A stretch of DNA of 64,000 bases, taken from Streptococcus pseudopneumoniae. Lineage in GTDB: Bacteria; Bacillota; Bacilli; Lactobacillales; Streptococcaceae. The stretch covers positions 50,974-114,973 of the forward strand of contig NZ_JUUZ01000030.1 in NCBI RefSeq assembly GCF_001074155.1, in the 5' to 3' direction. Shown one piece after another: positions 32,876-41,493 of this stretch. The position numbers were made by a program, and so were the translations under genes. How positions within the stretch are numbered: the stretch's first letter is position 1; each line of letters opens with the position of its first letter. Below the pieces are notes generated by a model. That model had not been told where the DNA came from, made no database searches, and worked only from the letters and a program-made list of their open reading frames with translations.

Positions 32876-32883
32876 CACTACTA

Positions 32884-32969
32884 TGCGGAGAGAGGGACTT
32901 GAACCCTCACGACCTAAAGCGGTCACAGGATCCTTAGTCCTGCGCGTCTGCCAATTCCGCCATCCCCGC
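32884..32969 (-). tRNA. tRNA-Leu(AAG)
   Basis: The 86-nt sequence folds with acceptor GCGGGGA/TCTCCGC, anticodon arm CAGGA-CTAAGGA-TCCTG (anticodon AAG, probably read with inosine), a long variable arm typical of tRNA-Leu and T-loop TTCAAGT. No CCA is encoded. It would read CUU, CUC and CUA codons. Confidence 0.93.
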
Positions 32970-32984
32970 GTCGATTACTTTACT

Positions 32985-33013
32985 AGTATATCAACATTGA
33001 AAAAAAATGTCAA
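32985..33013 (-). promoter_or_regulatory. tRNA-Leu promoter
   Basis: TTGACA (33008-33013), a 17-nt spacer and TATACT (32985-32990) on the minus strand, ending 15 bp before the tRNA. Confidence 0.82.
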
Positions 33014-33046
33014 GACTTTTTTCAGATTTTTTCATCTTGCAATGTA

Positions 33047-33622
33047 TTATTCTGTAATTTCAAGCAAATTTTCATCAACCAATTTCGCACCAAGTGTATT
33101 CTTAAAATGTCCAAGTGCAAAGGCATGATTTTCAGGCCAAATGGATGCAACTGCTGGTTTCACAACTTCTATCTGATAACCAAGATTATAAGCATCAATC
33201 GCCGTATGCAAGACACAGATATCTGTAAGAACTCCTGTCAAAATGACTGTATCTACCCTACGCTCTCTGAGACGAATATCCAAATCTGTTCCAGAAAAAG
33301 CCGAATAGTGACGTTTGTCCATCCAGAAAACACGGCTATCATCAGCATGTTCCTGATAGAACTCGGCTAGCTTGCCATACAAATTGCGTCCACTAGTCCC
33401 AATAATATTATGTGGCGGGAATAGTTTACTTTCAGGATGAAAGACATCATTTTCCTCATGAGCATCGATGGTAAAAAAGATATAATCTCCACGTTCAAAA
33501 GCCTTTTGAGTCACCCCATATATATCATCAGATATTGCTTGAGCTGGAGCTCCCGCAGTTAGTTTCCCATGATCCGCTACAAAATCTTCTGTATAGTCAA
33601 TAGAAATTAAAGCCTTAGCCAT
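33047..33622 (-). CDS. pncA: Isochorismatase-family hydrolase, nicotinamidase PncA
   Basis: This 191-residue protein shows the triad of the family: Asp in ALISIDYTEDF near 9, Lys in FWMDKRHYSAF near 103, and Cys in LTDICVLHTAIDAY near 136. Metal-binding residues include HEENDVFH. Nicotinamidase converts nicotinamide to nicotinic acid for NAD salvage, which is then used by PncB and NadE, both encoded about 10 kb away. Its start codon touches the codY stop, so the two are translationally coupled, as in S. pneumoniae. Substrate is inferred from family and context. Confidence 0.85.
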   Translation of the reverse strand: MAKALISIDYTEDFVADHGKLTAGAPAQAISDDIYGVTQKAFERGDYIFFTIDAHEENDVFHPESKLFPPHNIIGTSGRNLYGKLAEFYQEHADDSRVFWMDKRHYSAFSGTDLDIRLRERRVDTVILTGVLTDICVLHTAIDAYNLGYQIEVVKPAVASIWPENHAFALGHFKNTLGAKLVDENLLEITE

Positions 33623-34410
33623 TAATAGTCCCTCTTTTTCACTTCTTCAAAAATATCTGGAATGAGAACTTTGAGATAAGTTCCTTTCATACCAAGAGAA
33701 CGACTCTCAATAATCCCTGCCGATTCAAGTTTACGAAGGGCATTAACAATTACAGAACGAGTGATACCGATACGGTCTGCAATGACTGAAGCTGTTAATT
33801 GACCTTCATTACCATTTAATTCAGCTAGAATAGCCGATACTGCTCTAAGTTCAGAGTACGAAAGGGTATTAACCGCCATAGTTACAGCCGTACGACGACG
33901 AATATTTTTCTCATCTTCCTCACGTTGGAAGTTCAAGAGTTGAATTCCTACTACTGTGCTGGCAATTTCAACAAGAATTAAATCTTCATCTTCAAACTTT
34001 TTATCATTACGCCATATAATCAATGAACCCAAGCGAATCCCTGAGACATGGATTGGAGCAATTGTTGTCAAACCATCTGGGAAATCAGAGCGACTCTCAG
34101 TTGGGAAAATTGTCAAATCATGCTCTACTGGAAGATTGGCCTCCGTATCGTAGATCATGTTCGCACCTTGCACATAATCTTCTGGGAAAGTCTTTGATTG
34201 GAAGAATTGCTCAACTCGGTCATTATTAGTTTTGTAGCGCATAAAGTAGCCCAACAAACGACCCTTGCTATTCACAATACAAGCGTTACAGTCAATAATA
34301 TCTGCTAATTGACGTGTAATGGCATTATAAGGAAGCTCATCTTGTAATTGCTCCTCCGAACGCTTTAACATTGATGTGATTTTTCTTGTTTTTTCTAATA
34401 AATGTGCCAT
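33622..34410 (-). CDS. codY: Global GTP/branched-chain-amino-acid sensing regulator CodY
   Basis: This 262-residue DNA-binding regulator has an N-terminal GAF sensor domain for branched-chain amino acids and a C-terminal winged helix with [21 protein letters not shown] (bases here not listed further). It represses amino-acid uptake and synthesis genes and many others when nutrients are plenty. It has its own promoter TTGAAG-17-TATAAT and a near-perfect CodY box just upstream, so it is probably autoregulated. It precedes pncA with a shared stop/start. Confidence 0.96.
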   Translation of the reverse strand: MAHLLEKTRKITSMLKRSEEQLQDELPYNAITRQLADIIDCNACIVNSKGRLLGYFMRYKTNNDRVEQFFQSKTFPEDYVQGANMIYDTEANLPVEHDLTIFPTESRSDFPDGLTTIAPIHVSGIRLGSLIIWRNDKKFEDEDLILVEIASTVVGIQLLNFQREEDEKNIRRRTAVTMAVNTLSYSELRAVSAILAELNGNEGQLTASVIADRIGITRSVIVNALRKLESAGIIESRSLGMKGTYLKVLIPDIFEEVKKRDY

Positions 34411-34436
34411 TTTTTACCTCGCATATAATCGCTTTC

Positions 34437-34465
34437 ATTATATCATAAAATTCTGACTACTTCAA
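34437..34465 (-). promoter_or_regulatory. codY promoter
   Basis: On the minus strand TTGAAG (34460-34465), a 17-nt spacer and TATAAT (34437-34442) with upstream TG. Confidence 0.78.
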
Positions 34466-34466
34466 C

Positions 34467-34481
34467 AATTATCTGAAAATT
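34467..34481 (-). promoter_or_regulatory. CodY box upstream of codY
   Basis: AATTATCTGAAAATT matches AATTTTCWGAAAATT at 14 of 15 positions. It abuts the codY -35 box, in a place suited to autorepression. Confidence 0.78.
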
Positions 34482-34542
34482 GTTTATTGAATTGCAATTC
34501 AAGTGTATTCGAAAATTTTTCCTATTTTTTATAATTTTCTTA

Positions 34543-34571
34543 TTGACAGCTTTCTGATTTTTTGATAGAAT
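34543..34571 (+). promoter_or_regulatory. Strong plus-strand promoter of the putative sRNA
   Basis: TTGACA (34543-34548), exactly 17 nt, and TAGAAT (34566-34571). No annotated gene lies downstream on this strand before the terminator. Confidence 0.72.
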
Positions 34572-34577
34572 AATATT

Positions 34578-34684
34578 ACAAGATAACAAATTTATAAATA
34601 CAAACTTCTCGTATTACTTTTCATATGACTCTCGGTCTCCTTATATATAAAAGCGATCCACCTCAGTGAACCGCTTTTTTTTGT
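34578..34684 (+). ncRNA. Putative small RNA divergent from codY
   Basis: A consensus-like promoter is followed after about 105 nt by a perfect terminator on the plus strand, with no credible coding sequence between (the only ATG opens a 14-codon frame without ribosome site). The RNA would carry the pyrimidine-rich stretch CTCTCGGTCTCCTT, able to pair with Shine-Dalgarno sequences, then end in the 12-bp hairpin. It lies between codY and cshA. Expression and size need RNA evidence; regulatory role is inferred. Confidence 0.55.
34650..34684. terminator. Terminator of the putative sRNA, shared with cshA
   Basis: AAAGCGATCCAC (34650-34661) pairs with GTGAACCGCTTT (34666-34677) around CTCA, with two G-U wobbles, followed by eight T on the plus strand. 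It also lies just past the cshA stop on the other strand. Confidence 0.85.
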
Positions 34685-36258
34685 TATTTATCTCCTTTGT
34701 TACGAATAACAAAGCCTGTTTTCTTCTCGCTTGAAGTATTGCGTGGTTTTTTAGTATCCTTACGGTAACGCTTCTCTTTATCAAAGCGATCCTTTGAACG
34801 TCCACCTTTACGATAGTCATCACGACGTCCATTGCCACGGCGATCACGGTCTCGACGGTCATCCCCACGACGGCATCCTCGACCACCCTTGCCTTTGCCA
34901 CCGAAGCCACCACCAGATGGTTTAAATGGTAAAGGTTTTTCACGTGCAATCTCAACCTCAGGAAGACTGTCTGGGTCTTGAACAGTTAGACTGAGAATAT
35001 ACATGGCCAATTCTTCTGGGCTAAATTCTGAGGCCAATTGACGAGCATCCTTGCCAAACTTCTCAAAGTTGCTACGAATCTCCTCATTCGAAAAATCACG
35101 TTCAATTTTCTTGAGAGCTACTTGTTTCTTAGCTTGAAAGGCTTCTTCTGCACTTGCCGGCTTGAGACCTTTCATACGTTTCTTAGTTAAGTTCTCAATG
35201 ATTTGTAGGTAACCCATTTCATTAGGTGAAACGAAGGTAATAGACTGACCTGACTTACCTGCACGTCCTGTACGACCAATACGGTGAACATAACTCTCAG
35301 GGTCTTGTGGGATATCATAGTTGTAGACATGAGTCACACCTGAAATATCCAAACCACGAGCAGCAACGTCTGTTGCAACGAGGACATCAAGATTGCCATT
35401 TTTAAAATCACGAAGGACACGAAGACGTTTGTTTTGGTCCAAATCTCCATGAATCCCTTCTGCACGGAAACCACGGATTTTAAGCCCACGAGTCAATTCA
35501 TCCACACGACGTTTGGTACGACCGAAGACAATAGACAACTCAGGTTGATCAACATCCATGAGACGAGTCATGGTGTCGAATTTTTCTTGTTCCTTAACGC
35601 GGATATAGTACTGGTCTACTAGTTCTGTTGTTAATTCTTTTGCAGCAATCTTCACATGCTCAGGTTCTTTCATGAACTGAACACCAATACGTTTGATAGC
35701 ATCTGGCATAGTCGCTGAAAAGAGCAAGGTTTGACGATTTTCTGGTACACGAGAGATGATATCTTCAATATCTTCAAGGAATCCCATGTTCAGCATTTCA
35801 TCTGCCTCATCTAAAATCAAGGTTTCAATATCATGCAATTTCAAGGACTTGCGTTTAATCAAGTCAAGTAAACGTCCAGGTGTTCCTACAACGATGTGAG
35901 CACCTGATTTCAGAGCCTTGATTTGTTTTTCAATACTTGAACCACCATAGACTGAACGAACTTTTACACCCTTGCTTCTACCAAAGCGGAAAAGTTCTTC
36001 TTGACTTTGAACAGCCAGTTCACGAGTTGGGGCAATCACCAAAGCTTGGATAGTTGCTTCTTCTGTACGAATTTTTTCAAGAGTTGGCAAGCCAAAGGCT
36101 GCAGTTTTCCCTGTACCAGTCTGTGCTTGACCGATAACATCTTTTCCCTCAAGAGCCAAAGGAATAGTTTGCTCTTGGATAGGACTTGCTTCTACAAATC
36201 CTGCTTTTTCAATTTCTGCTAACAAATCAGCAGAAAGATTAAATTCATTAAATTTCAC
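34684..36258 (-). CDS. cshA: DEAD-box RNA helicase CshA
   Basis: This 524-residue RNA helicase has Q motif, AQTGTGKTAAFGLP (Walker A) near 45, DEAD in LILDEADEML near 150, SAT near 182 and VHRIGRTGRAGKSG near 325, with a basic Gly/Arg/Asp-rich tail (about 445-524). CshA unwinds RNA and is part of the Gram-positive RNA degradosome, aiding ribosome assembly and cold growth. It has an unusually long leader (about 140 nt) with predicted hairpins, as is common for autoregulated cold-shock helicases. Confidence 0.95.
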   Translation of the reverse strand: MKFNEFNLSADLLAEIEKAGFVEASPIQEQTIPLALEGKDVIGQAQTGTGKTAAFGLPTLEKIRTEEATIQALVIAPTRELAVQSQEELFRFGRSKGVKVRSVYGGSSIEKQIKALKSGAHIVVGTPGRLLDLIKRKSLKLHDIETLILDEADEMLNMGFLEDIEDIISRVPENRQTLLFSATMPDAIKRIGVQFMKEPEHVKIAAKELTTELVDQYYIRVKEQEKFDTMTRLMDVDQPELSIVFGRTKRRVDELTRGLKIRGFRAEGIHGDLDQNKRLRVLRDFKNGNLDVLVATDVAARGLDISGVTHVYNYDIPQDPESYVHRIGRTGRAGKSGQSITFVSPNEMGYLQIIENLTKKRMKGLKPASAEEAFQAKKQVALKKIERDFSNEEIRSNFEKFGKDARQLASEFSPEELAMYILSLTVQDPDSLPEVEIAREKPLPFKPSGGGFGGKGKGGRGCRRGDDRRDRDRRGNGRRDDYRKGGRSKDRFDKEKRYRKDTKKPRNTSSEKKTGFVIRNKGDK

Positions 36259-36411
36259 GTTATTCTTCTTTCTAAAGATGGTGCGAAGCCATCCTATAGC
36301 GCTTAGTTTATACTTTTCTTGTCATGACGTACTTTCAGTTTTTATGAAAGACCGTGTTGCTTCTTTTCCACTAAAGAAAAGTACTGCTTTCTTTGCAACT
36401 TATCTAGTATA
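36259..36411 (-). promoter_or_regulatory. cshA promoter and long structured leader
   Basis: An extended -10 (TGTTATACT, TATACT at 36406-36411) on the minus strand gives a leader of about 140 nt before the cshA start. It contains the hairpin GATGG/CCATC (36277-36293) and A/G-rich stretches. Suggests post-transcriptional control of the helicase. Confidence 0.5.
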
Positions 36412-36480
36412 ACACAAGAGAGGGCCAAAAGATAGTCTAACCACTTGATTAAATCATGTAAACGATTTTTCTTTTTTTTG

Positions 36481-36530
36481 AACTTGATTCTCAAAAGCTT
36501 TCGTGAGACTAAATTAGTCCAAGTTTTTTT
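36481..36530 (+). terminator. Plus-strand terminator-like structure between cshA and har
   Basis: AACTTG (36481-36486) pairs with CAAGTT (36520-36525), enclosing TCTCA/TGAGA and the palindrome GACTAAATTAGTC, followed by seven T. No gene precedes it on this strand, so it would end an antisense or unknown transcript, or insulate the har promoter. The rest of this 340-bp interval holds only the two promoters. Confidence 0.45.
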
Positions 36531-36542
36531 CCCGTAGCAGAA

Positions 36543-36573
36543 TTGTGAAAAAAATTTTTTCTTGTGCTAGAAT
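36543..36573 (+). promoter_or_regulatory. har promoter
   Basis: TTGTGA (36543-36548), a 19-nt spacer and TAGAAT (36568-36573) preceded by TGC form an extended -10 promoter. Confidence 0.6.
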
Positions 36574-36597
36574 GAAATCAAACAGGAGGATTTAAAA

Positions 36598-37914
36598 ATG
36601 TTAACATACGATTTAATTGTTATTGGATTTGGTAAGGCAGGTAAAACTCTTGCTGCCAAACTAGCTTCAGCTGGTAAAAAAGTTGCCCTTATCGAGCGCA
36701 ACAAAGCAATGTATGGTGGAACTTGTATCAACATCGGTTGTATTCCAACTAAAACCTTGTTAGTTGCCGCAGAAAAGGACTTGTCATTTGACGAGGTTAT
36801 GGCAACAAAAAATACAATTACGAGCCGCCTCAATGGTAAAAACTATGCTACTATCGCTGGTACTGGAGTTGATATCATTGATGCCGAAGCCCACTTTGTT
36901 TCTAATAAAGTCATCGAAATTCAAGCTGGTGATGAAAAACAAGAACTAACTGCTGAAACAATCGTCATCAACACTGGTGCTGTTTCAAACGTTTTGCCTA
37001 TTCCAGGACTATCTACTAGCAAGAATGTCTTTGATTCAACTGGTATCCAAAACTTGGAAAAATTACCAGAGAAACTTGGAATCCTTGGTGGTGGAAATAT
37101 CGGTCTTGAGTTTGCTGGGCTCTACAATAAACTCGGAAGCAAGGTAACGGTCTTAGATGCTCTAGATACTTTCCTACCTCGCGCAGAACCTTCTATTGCT
37201 GCTCTTGCTAAACAATACATGGAAGAAGACGGCATTGAACTCCTTCAAAATATCCATACTACTGAAATCAAAAATGATGGTGACCAAGTTCTTGTCGTGA
37301 CAGAGAATGAAACCTACCGTTTTGACTCCCTTCTCTACGCAACTGGACGTAAACCAAATGTAGAACCACTTCAACTTCAAAATACAGACATTGAACTAAC
37401 TGAACGTGGTGCGATTAAGGTGGACAAACATTGTCAAACAAACGTTCCTGGTGTCTTTGCGGTTGGAGATGTCAATGGTGGACTTCAATTCACTTACATT
37501 TCACTTGATGACTTCCGTGTTGTATACAGCTACCTTGCTGGTGATGGCAGCTACACTCTTGAGAACCGTCTCAATGTTCCAAACACCATGTTTATCACAC
37601 CTGCACTTTCACAAGTTGGTTTGACTGAAAGCCAAGCTGCTGAATTGAAACTTCCGTACGCTGTTAAGGAAATCCCTGTCGCTGCTATGCCTCGTGGTCA
37701 CGTAAATGGTGACCTTCGTGGAGCCTTCAAAGCTGTTGTCAACACTGAAACTAAAGAAATTCTAGGTGCAACTATCTTCTCAGAAGGATCACAAGAAATC
37801 ATCAACATTATTACTGTTGCTATGGACAACAAAATCCCATACACTTACTTCACAAAACAAATCTTCACTCACCCAACATTGGCTGAAAACTTGAATGACT
37901 TGTTTGCGATTTAA
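36598..37914 (+). CDS. har: Flavin disulfide reductase, probable hypothiocyanous acid reductase Har
   Basis: This 438-residue protein belongs to the pyridine nucleotide-disulfide oxidoreductases. The FAD motif is VIGFGKAGKTLAAKL near 9, the redox pair GGTCINIGCIPTK near 40 (Cys-x4-Cys), the NAD(P)H motif LGGGNIGLEFA near 162 and FAVGDVNGG near 285. The C-terminal dimer interface lacks the usual HPT...CHAHPT catalytic end of glutathione reductase but has FTHPTLAENLN. The S. pneumoniae homologue at this locus reduces hypothiocyanous acid made by host lactoperoxidase. The site AGGAGGA precedes the ATG. Confidence 0.82.
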   Translation: MLTYDLIVIGFGKAGKTLAAKLASAGKKVALIERNKAMYGGTCINIGCIPTKTLLVAAEKDLSFDEVMATKNTITSRLNGKNYATIAGTGVDIIDAEAHFVSNKVIEIQAGDEKQELTAETIVINTGAVSNVLPIPGLSTSKNVFDSTGIQNLEKLPEKLGILGGGNIGLEFAGLYNKLGSKVTVLDALDTFLPRAEPSIAALAKQYMEEDGIELLQNIHTTEIKNDGDQVLVVTENETYRFDSLLYATGRKPNVEPLQLQNTDIELTERGAIKVDKHCQTNVPGVFAVGDVNGGLQFTYISLDDFRVVYSYLAGDGSYTLENRLNVPNTMFITPALSQVGLTESQAAELKLPYAVKEIPVAAMPRGHVNGDLRGAFKAVVNTETKEILGATIFSEGSQEIINIITVAMDNKIPYTYFTKQIFTHPTLAENLNDLFAI

Positions 37915-37922
37915 TTATAGAA

Positions 37923-37947
37923 AGCAGTCCGATAGCGGGCTGTTTTT
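37923..37947 (+). terminator. Terminator after har
   Basis: AGCAGTCC (37923-37930) pairs with GGGCTGTT (37937-37944) with two G-U wobbles, followed by TTTTT. Confidence 0.8.
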
Positions 37948-37986
37948 CTTTTTCTAAAATCTCAAATCTATCTTTTCTGGCTTTTA

Positions 37987-37995
37987 TGATATAAT
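37987..37995 (+). promoter_or_regulatory. Extended -10 of murT-gatD (leaderless)
   Basis: TGATATAAT (TATAAT at 37990-37995) lies 6 nt before the murT ATG. No ribosome site fits, and there is no clear -35. Confidence 0.65.
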
Positions 37996-38001
37996 AGAAA
38001 C

Positions 38002-39345
38002 ATGAAATTAAAAACTACTTTGGGCCTTCTTGCTGGGCGTTCTTCTCACTTTATTTTGAGCCGTCTTGGCCGTGGAAGTACGCTGCCTGGAAAACTCGCC
38101 CTTCAATTTGATAAAGATATTCTACAAAATTTAGCGAAAAACTACGAAATTGTTGTGGTAACTGGTACCAATGGGAAAACCTTAACAACCGCTCTCACTG
38201 TCGGTATCCTAAAAGAAATTTATGGTCAAGTGTTAACCAATCCAAGTGGTGCCAACATGATTACAGGGATTACGACTACTTTCTTGGCTGCAAAATCTTC
38301 AAAAACTGGAAAAAATATTGCAGTTCTTGAAATCGACGAAGCTAGTCTCTCACATATCTGTGACTACATCCAGCCTAGTCTTTTCGTTATCACCAATATT
38401 TTCCGCGATCAAATGGACCGCTACGGTGAGATTTATACAACCTATAACATGATTTTGGACGCTATTCGAAAAGTTCCTACTGCTACTGTTCTGCTGAACG
38501 GTGATAGTCCGCTTTTCCATAAACCTGCAATTCCAAATCCTGTTCAATATTTTGGTTTTGATTTAGAAAAAGGTCCAGCGCAACTTGCTCACTACAATAC
38601 GGAAGGTATTCTCTGTCCTGACTGTCAAAGTATTCTGAAATACGAACTCAATACTTATGCCAACTTGGGAGCTTATATCTGTGAAAATTGTGGATGTAAA
38701 CGTCCTGACTTGGACTACCGTCTGACAGAATTGGTTGAGTTGACTAACAATCGTTCTCGTTTTGTTATTGACGGTCAGGAATATGGTATTCAAATCGGCG
38801 GTCTCTACAACATTTACAATGCTCTGGCTGCAGTTGCTATCGCCCGTTACCTAGGCGCTGATTCTCAACTGATTAAACAAGGATTTGACAAGAGTCGTGC
38901 TGTCTTTGGACGACAAGAAACCTTCCATATCGGTGACAAGGAATGCACACTGGTTCTTATTAAAAATCCTGTTGGTGCTACCCAGGCCATCGAAATGATC
39001 AAACTATCTCCTTACCCATTTAGTCTATCTGTTCTCCTCAATGCCAACTATGCGGACGGGATTGATACCAGCTGGATTTGGGATGCTGACTTTGAGCAAA
39101 TTACTGATATGGACATTCCTGAAATCAATGCGGGTGGAGTTCGTCATTCTGAAATTGCTCGTCGTCTACGTGTTACTGGCTATCCAGCTGACAAGATCAC
39201 TGAAACAAGTAGCCTGGAACAAGTTCTCAAAATGATCGAAGCTCAAGAATGTAAGCATGCCTATATCCTTGCGACTTATACGGCTATGCTAGAATTCCGA
39301 GAATTACTTGCCAATCGTCAGATTGTTAGAAAGGAGATGAACTAA
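38002..39345 (+). CDS. murT: Lipid II isoglutaminyl synthase subunit MurT
   Basis: This 447-residue Mur-ligase-like protein has the ATP motif [11 protein letters not shown] near 53 and a zinc ribbon with CPDC and CENCGC near 208-230, both hallmarks of MurT. With GatD it amidates the alpha-carboxyl of D-Glu in lipid II, which cross-linking needs in pneumococcus. The C-terminal MurT domain activates the carboxyl with ATP. The gene overlaps gatD by one base (TAATG), and the -10 box is 6 nt upstream of the ATG, so it appears leaderless. Confidence 0.95.
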   Translation: MKLKTTLGLLAGRSSHFILSRLGRGSTLPGKLALQFDKDILQNLAKNYEIVVVTGTNGKTLTTALTVGILKEIYGQVLTNPSGANMITGITTTFLAAKSSKTGKNIAVLEIDEASLSHICDYIQPSLFVITNIFRDQMDRYGEIYTTYNMILDAIRKVPTATVLLNGDSPLFHKPAIPNPVQYFGFDLEKGPAQLAHYNTEGILCPDCQSILKYELNTYANLGAYICENCGCKRPDLDYRLTELVELTNNRSRFVIDGQEYGIQIGGLYNIYNALAAVAIARYLGADSQLIKQGFDKSRAVFGRQETFHIGDKECTLVLIKNPVGATQAIEMIKLSPYPFSLSVLLNANYADGIDTSWIWDADFEQITDMDIPEINAGGVRHSEIARRLRVTGYPADKITETSSLEQVLKMIEAQECKHAYILATYTAMLEFRELLANRQIVRKEMN

Positions 39346-40127
39346 TGGTTTATACTTCACTTTCCTCAAAAGACGGCAATTATCCTTACCAACTAAATAT
39401 CGCCCACCTCTATGGGAATCTCATGAACACCTACGGAGATAATGGAAACATCCTCATGCTCAAGTACGTCGCTGAAAAGCTGGGTGCACATGTAACAGTT
39501 GATATCGTTTCGCTTCATGATAATTTCGATGAACACCACTACGATATTGCCTTTTTCGGCGGTGGTCAAGACTTTGAACAAAGTATCATTGCTAGTGATT
39601 TGCCTGCTAAAAAAGAAAGTATCGACAACTTTATCCAAAATGATGGTGTCGTCCTTGCTATCTGCGGTGGCTTCCAGCTATTAGGCCAATACTATATTGA
39701 AGCTTCTGGAAGACGCATCGAAGGTCTAGGTGTCATGGGACATTACACACTCAACCAAACCAATAACCGATTCATTGGTGACATTAAAATTCATAACGAA
39801 GAATTCGATGAAACCTACTATGGTTTTGAAAATCACCAAGGCCGCACCTTCCTCTCAGATGACCAAAAACCACTGGGGCAGGTTGTCTACGGAAATGGCA
39901 ACAACGAAGAAAAGGTCGGTGAAGGTGTTCACTATAAAAATGTTTTCGGTTCTTATTTCCACGGGCCTATCTTATCTCGTAACGCCAACCTAGCCTATCG
40001 CTTGGTCACTACTGCTCTTAAGAAAAAATATGGTCAGGACATCGACCTTCCAGCTTATGAGGATATCCTTAGCCAAGAAGTTGCTGAAGAATACAGCGAT
40101 GTTAAAAGCAAGGCAGACTTCAACTAA
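39345..40127 (+). CDS. gatD: Lipid II isoglutaminyl synthase glutaminase subunit GatD
   Basis: This 260-residue class I glutamine amidotransferase supplies ammonia to MurT. The nucleophile is Cys in [11 protein letters not shown] near 105, and the catalytic His is in [10 protein letters not shown] near 205. The oxyanion Gly-Gly region [10 protein letters not shown] is near 65. It overlaps murT by one base and is followed by a strong terminator, so murT-gatD is a two-gene operon as in other streptococci and staphylococci. Confidence 0.95.
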   Translation: MVYTSLSSKDGNYPYQLNIAHLYGNLMNTYGDNGNILMLKYVAEKLGAHVTVDIVSLHDNFDEHHYDIAFFGGGQDFEQSIIASDLPAKKESIDNFIQNDGVVLAICGGFQLLGQYYIEASGRRIEGLGVMGHYTLNQTNNRFIGDIKIHNEEFDETYYGFENHQGRTFLSDDQKPLGQVVYGNGNNEEKVGEGVHYKNVFGSYFHGPILSRNANLAYRLVTTALKKKYGQDIDLPAYEDILSQEVAEEYSDVKSKADFN

Positions 40128-40134
40128 TACTTAG

Positions 40135-40168
40135 ATTCCAACATGCTATTAGCTGTTGGAATTTTTTT
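40135..40168 (+). terminator. Terminator after murT-gatD
   Basis: ATTCCAACA (40135-40143) pairs with TGTTGGAAT (40154-40162), followed by TTTTTTT. Confidence 0.88.
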
Positions 40169-40242
40169 AAGTTCTTTTCCCCTTCTCCCTTGCATTTTCT
40201 CCTAATTTTTGCAAAAATAGAGGGGTAGAAAGAAGGTAGCAT

Positions 40243-41325
40243 ATGTCTAAATTACAACAAATTTTAACTTATCTTGAATCAGAAAAGCTAGACGTCGCTG
40301 TCGTATCTGACCCCGTCACAATTAATTACCTCACTGGCTTTTACAGTGATCCACACGAACGTCAAATGTTCCTCTTTGTCCTTGCAGATCAGGAACCACT
40401 TCTCTTCGTTCCAGCCCTTGAGGTTGAGCGTGCAACTAGCACTGTCTCATTCCCAGTAGTTGGCTACGTGGACTCTGAAAACCCTTGGAAGAAAATCCAA
40501 AACGCCTTGCCACAGCTTGATTTCAAACGTGTAGCAGTTGAGTTTGACAATCTCATCTTGACTAAATACCACGGTTTGAAAACTGTCTTTGAAAGTGCTG
40601 AGTTTGAGAACTTGACTCCATTGATCCAACGCATGCGCTTAATCAAATCAGCAGATGAAGTGCAAAAAATGATGGTTGCAGGTGTTTACGCCGACAAATC
40701 TGTCAAAGTTGGTTTTGACAATATCTCTCTTGACAATACTGAAACAGATATCATTGCGCAGATTGACTTTGCTATGAAACGTGAAGGTTATGAAATGAGC
40801 TTTGATACTATGGTCTTAACAGGAGATAACGCTGCAAATCCGCATGGTATCCCTGGAGCTAACAAGGTTGAAAAAGATGCCCTTCTCCTCTTTGACCTCG
40901 GTGTGATGGTTAATGGTTATGCATCAGATATGACTCGTACAGTCGCTGTTGGTAAACCTGACCAGTTCAAGAAAGATATTTACAACTTGACTCTGGAAGC
41001 CCAACAAGCTGCCCTTGACTTTATCAAACCTGGTGTGACAGCTCATGAAGTAGACCGTGCGGCTCGTGAAGTAATCGAAAAAGCTGGCTACGGTGAGTAC
41101 TTCAACCACCGTCTCGGTCATGGTATCGGTATGGATGTCCACGAATTCCCATCTATCATGGAAGGGAACGACATGGTTATCGAAGAAGGAATGTGCTTCT
41201 CTGTTGAACCTGGTATCTATATCCCTGGTAAAGTCGGTGTCCGCATTGAAGACTGTGGTGTTGTTACGAAGGATGGTTTCGACCTCTTTACAAGTACCAG
41301 CAAAGATTTACTTTATTTTGATTAA
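40243..41325 (+). CDS. pepQ: Xaa-Pro dipeptidase PepQ
   Basis: This 360-residue metallopeptidase (M24B family) removes the N-terminal residue before proline in dipeptides. Two-metal-site residues are visible: Asp in LFDLGVMVNGYASDMTRT near 220-236, His in RLGHGIGMDVHE near 290, Glu in SVEPGIYIPG near 325 and Glu in RIEDCGVV near 340. The N-terminal domain (about 1-125) is the creatinase-like fold. A weak AAGGT site precedes the ATG. It stands as a single gene with a terminator after it. Its place after gatD matches S. pneumoniae. Confidence 0.93.
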   Translation: MSKLQQILTYLESEKLDVAVVSDPVTINYLTGFYSDPHERQMFLFVLADQEPLLFVPALEVERATSTVSFPVVGYVDSENPWKKIQNALPQLDFKRVAVEFDNLILTKYHGLKTVFESAEFENLTPLIQRMRLIKSADEVQKMMVAGVYADKSVKVGFDNISLDNTETDIIAQIDFAMKREGYEMSFDTMVLTGDNAANPHGIPGANKVEKDALLLFDLGVMVNGYASDMTRTVAVGKPDQFKKDIYNLTLEAQQAALDFIKPGVTAHEVDRAAREVIEKAGYGEYFNHRLGHGIGMDVHEFPSIMEGNDMVIEEGMCFSVEPGIYIPGKVGVRIEDCGVVTKDGFDLFTSTSKDLLYFD

Positions 41326-41346
41326 GCTGAATTATATAAAATATAA

Positions 41347-41380
41347 AAAAGGACGGGATATAAAATCTCGTCCTTTTCTG
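41347..41380 (+). terminator. Terminator after pepQ
   Basis: AAAAGGACGGGA (41347-41358) pairs with TCTCGTCCTTTT (41366-41377) with one G-U wobble, followed by a short T-run. Confidence 0.82.
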
Positions 41381-41393
41381 GCATTAACGCTTT

Positions 41394-41493
41394 GACGCAG
41401 TAGCTGTCTGGCTTGAAATACGCTTTATCAAGCCTAGTAAGCCTTGCGGGAGTAAGACTACGAAATCATAACTTCGTCTACCGATTTCTGTCA
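41394..41493 (-). repeat. Mitis-group intergenic repeat, copy A
   Basis: It begins GACGCAGTAGCTGTCTGGCT and ends at the 3' end of the GNAT gene on the minus strand, whose stop codon it supplies (41491-41493). It is shorter than copies B and C, lacking part of the central stem. Compare copies at 42178 and 42367. Confidence 0.75.

Noticed and set aside
34618..34670. Short peptide gene inside the putative small RNA
   Set aside because: The 14-codon frame lacks a ribosome site and runs into the terminator stem.
36457..36470. cre site in the cshA-har gap
   Set aside because: TGTAAACGATTTTT has two mismatches at conserved positions and no suitable promoter distance.
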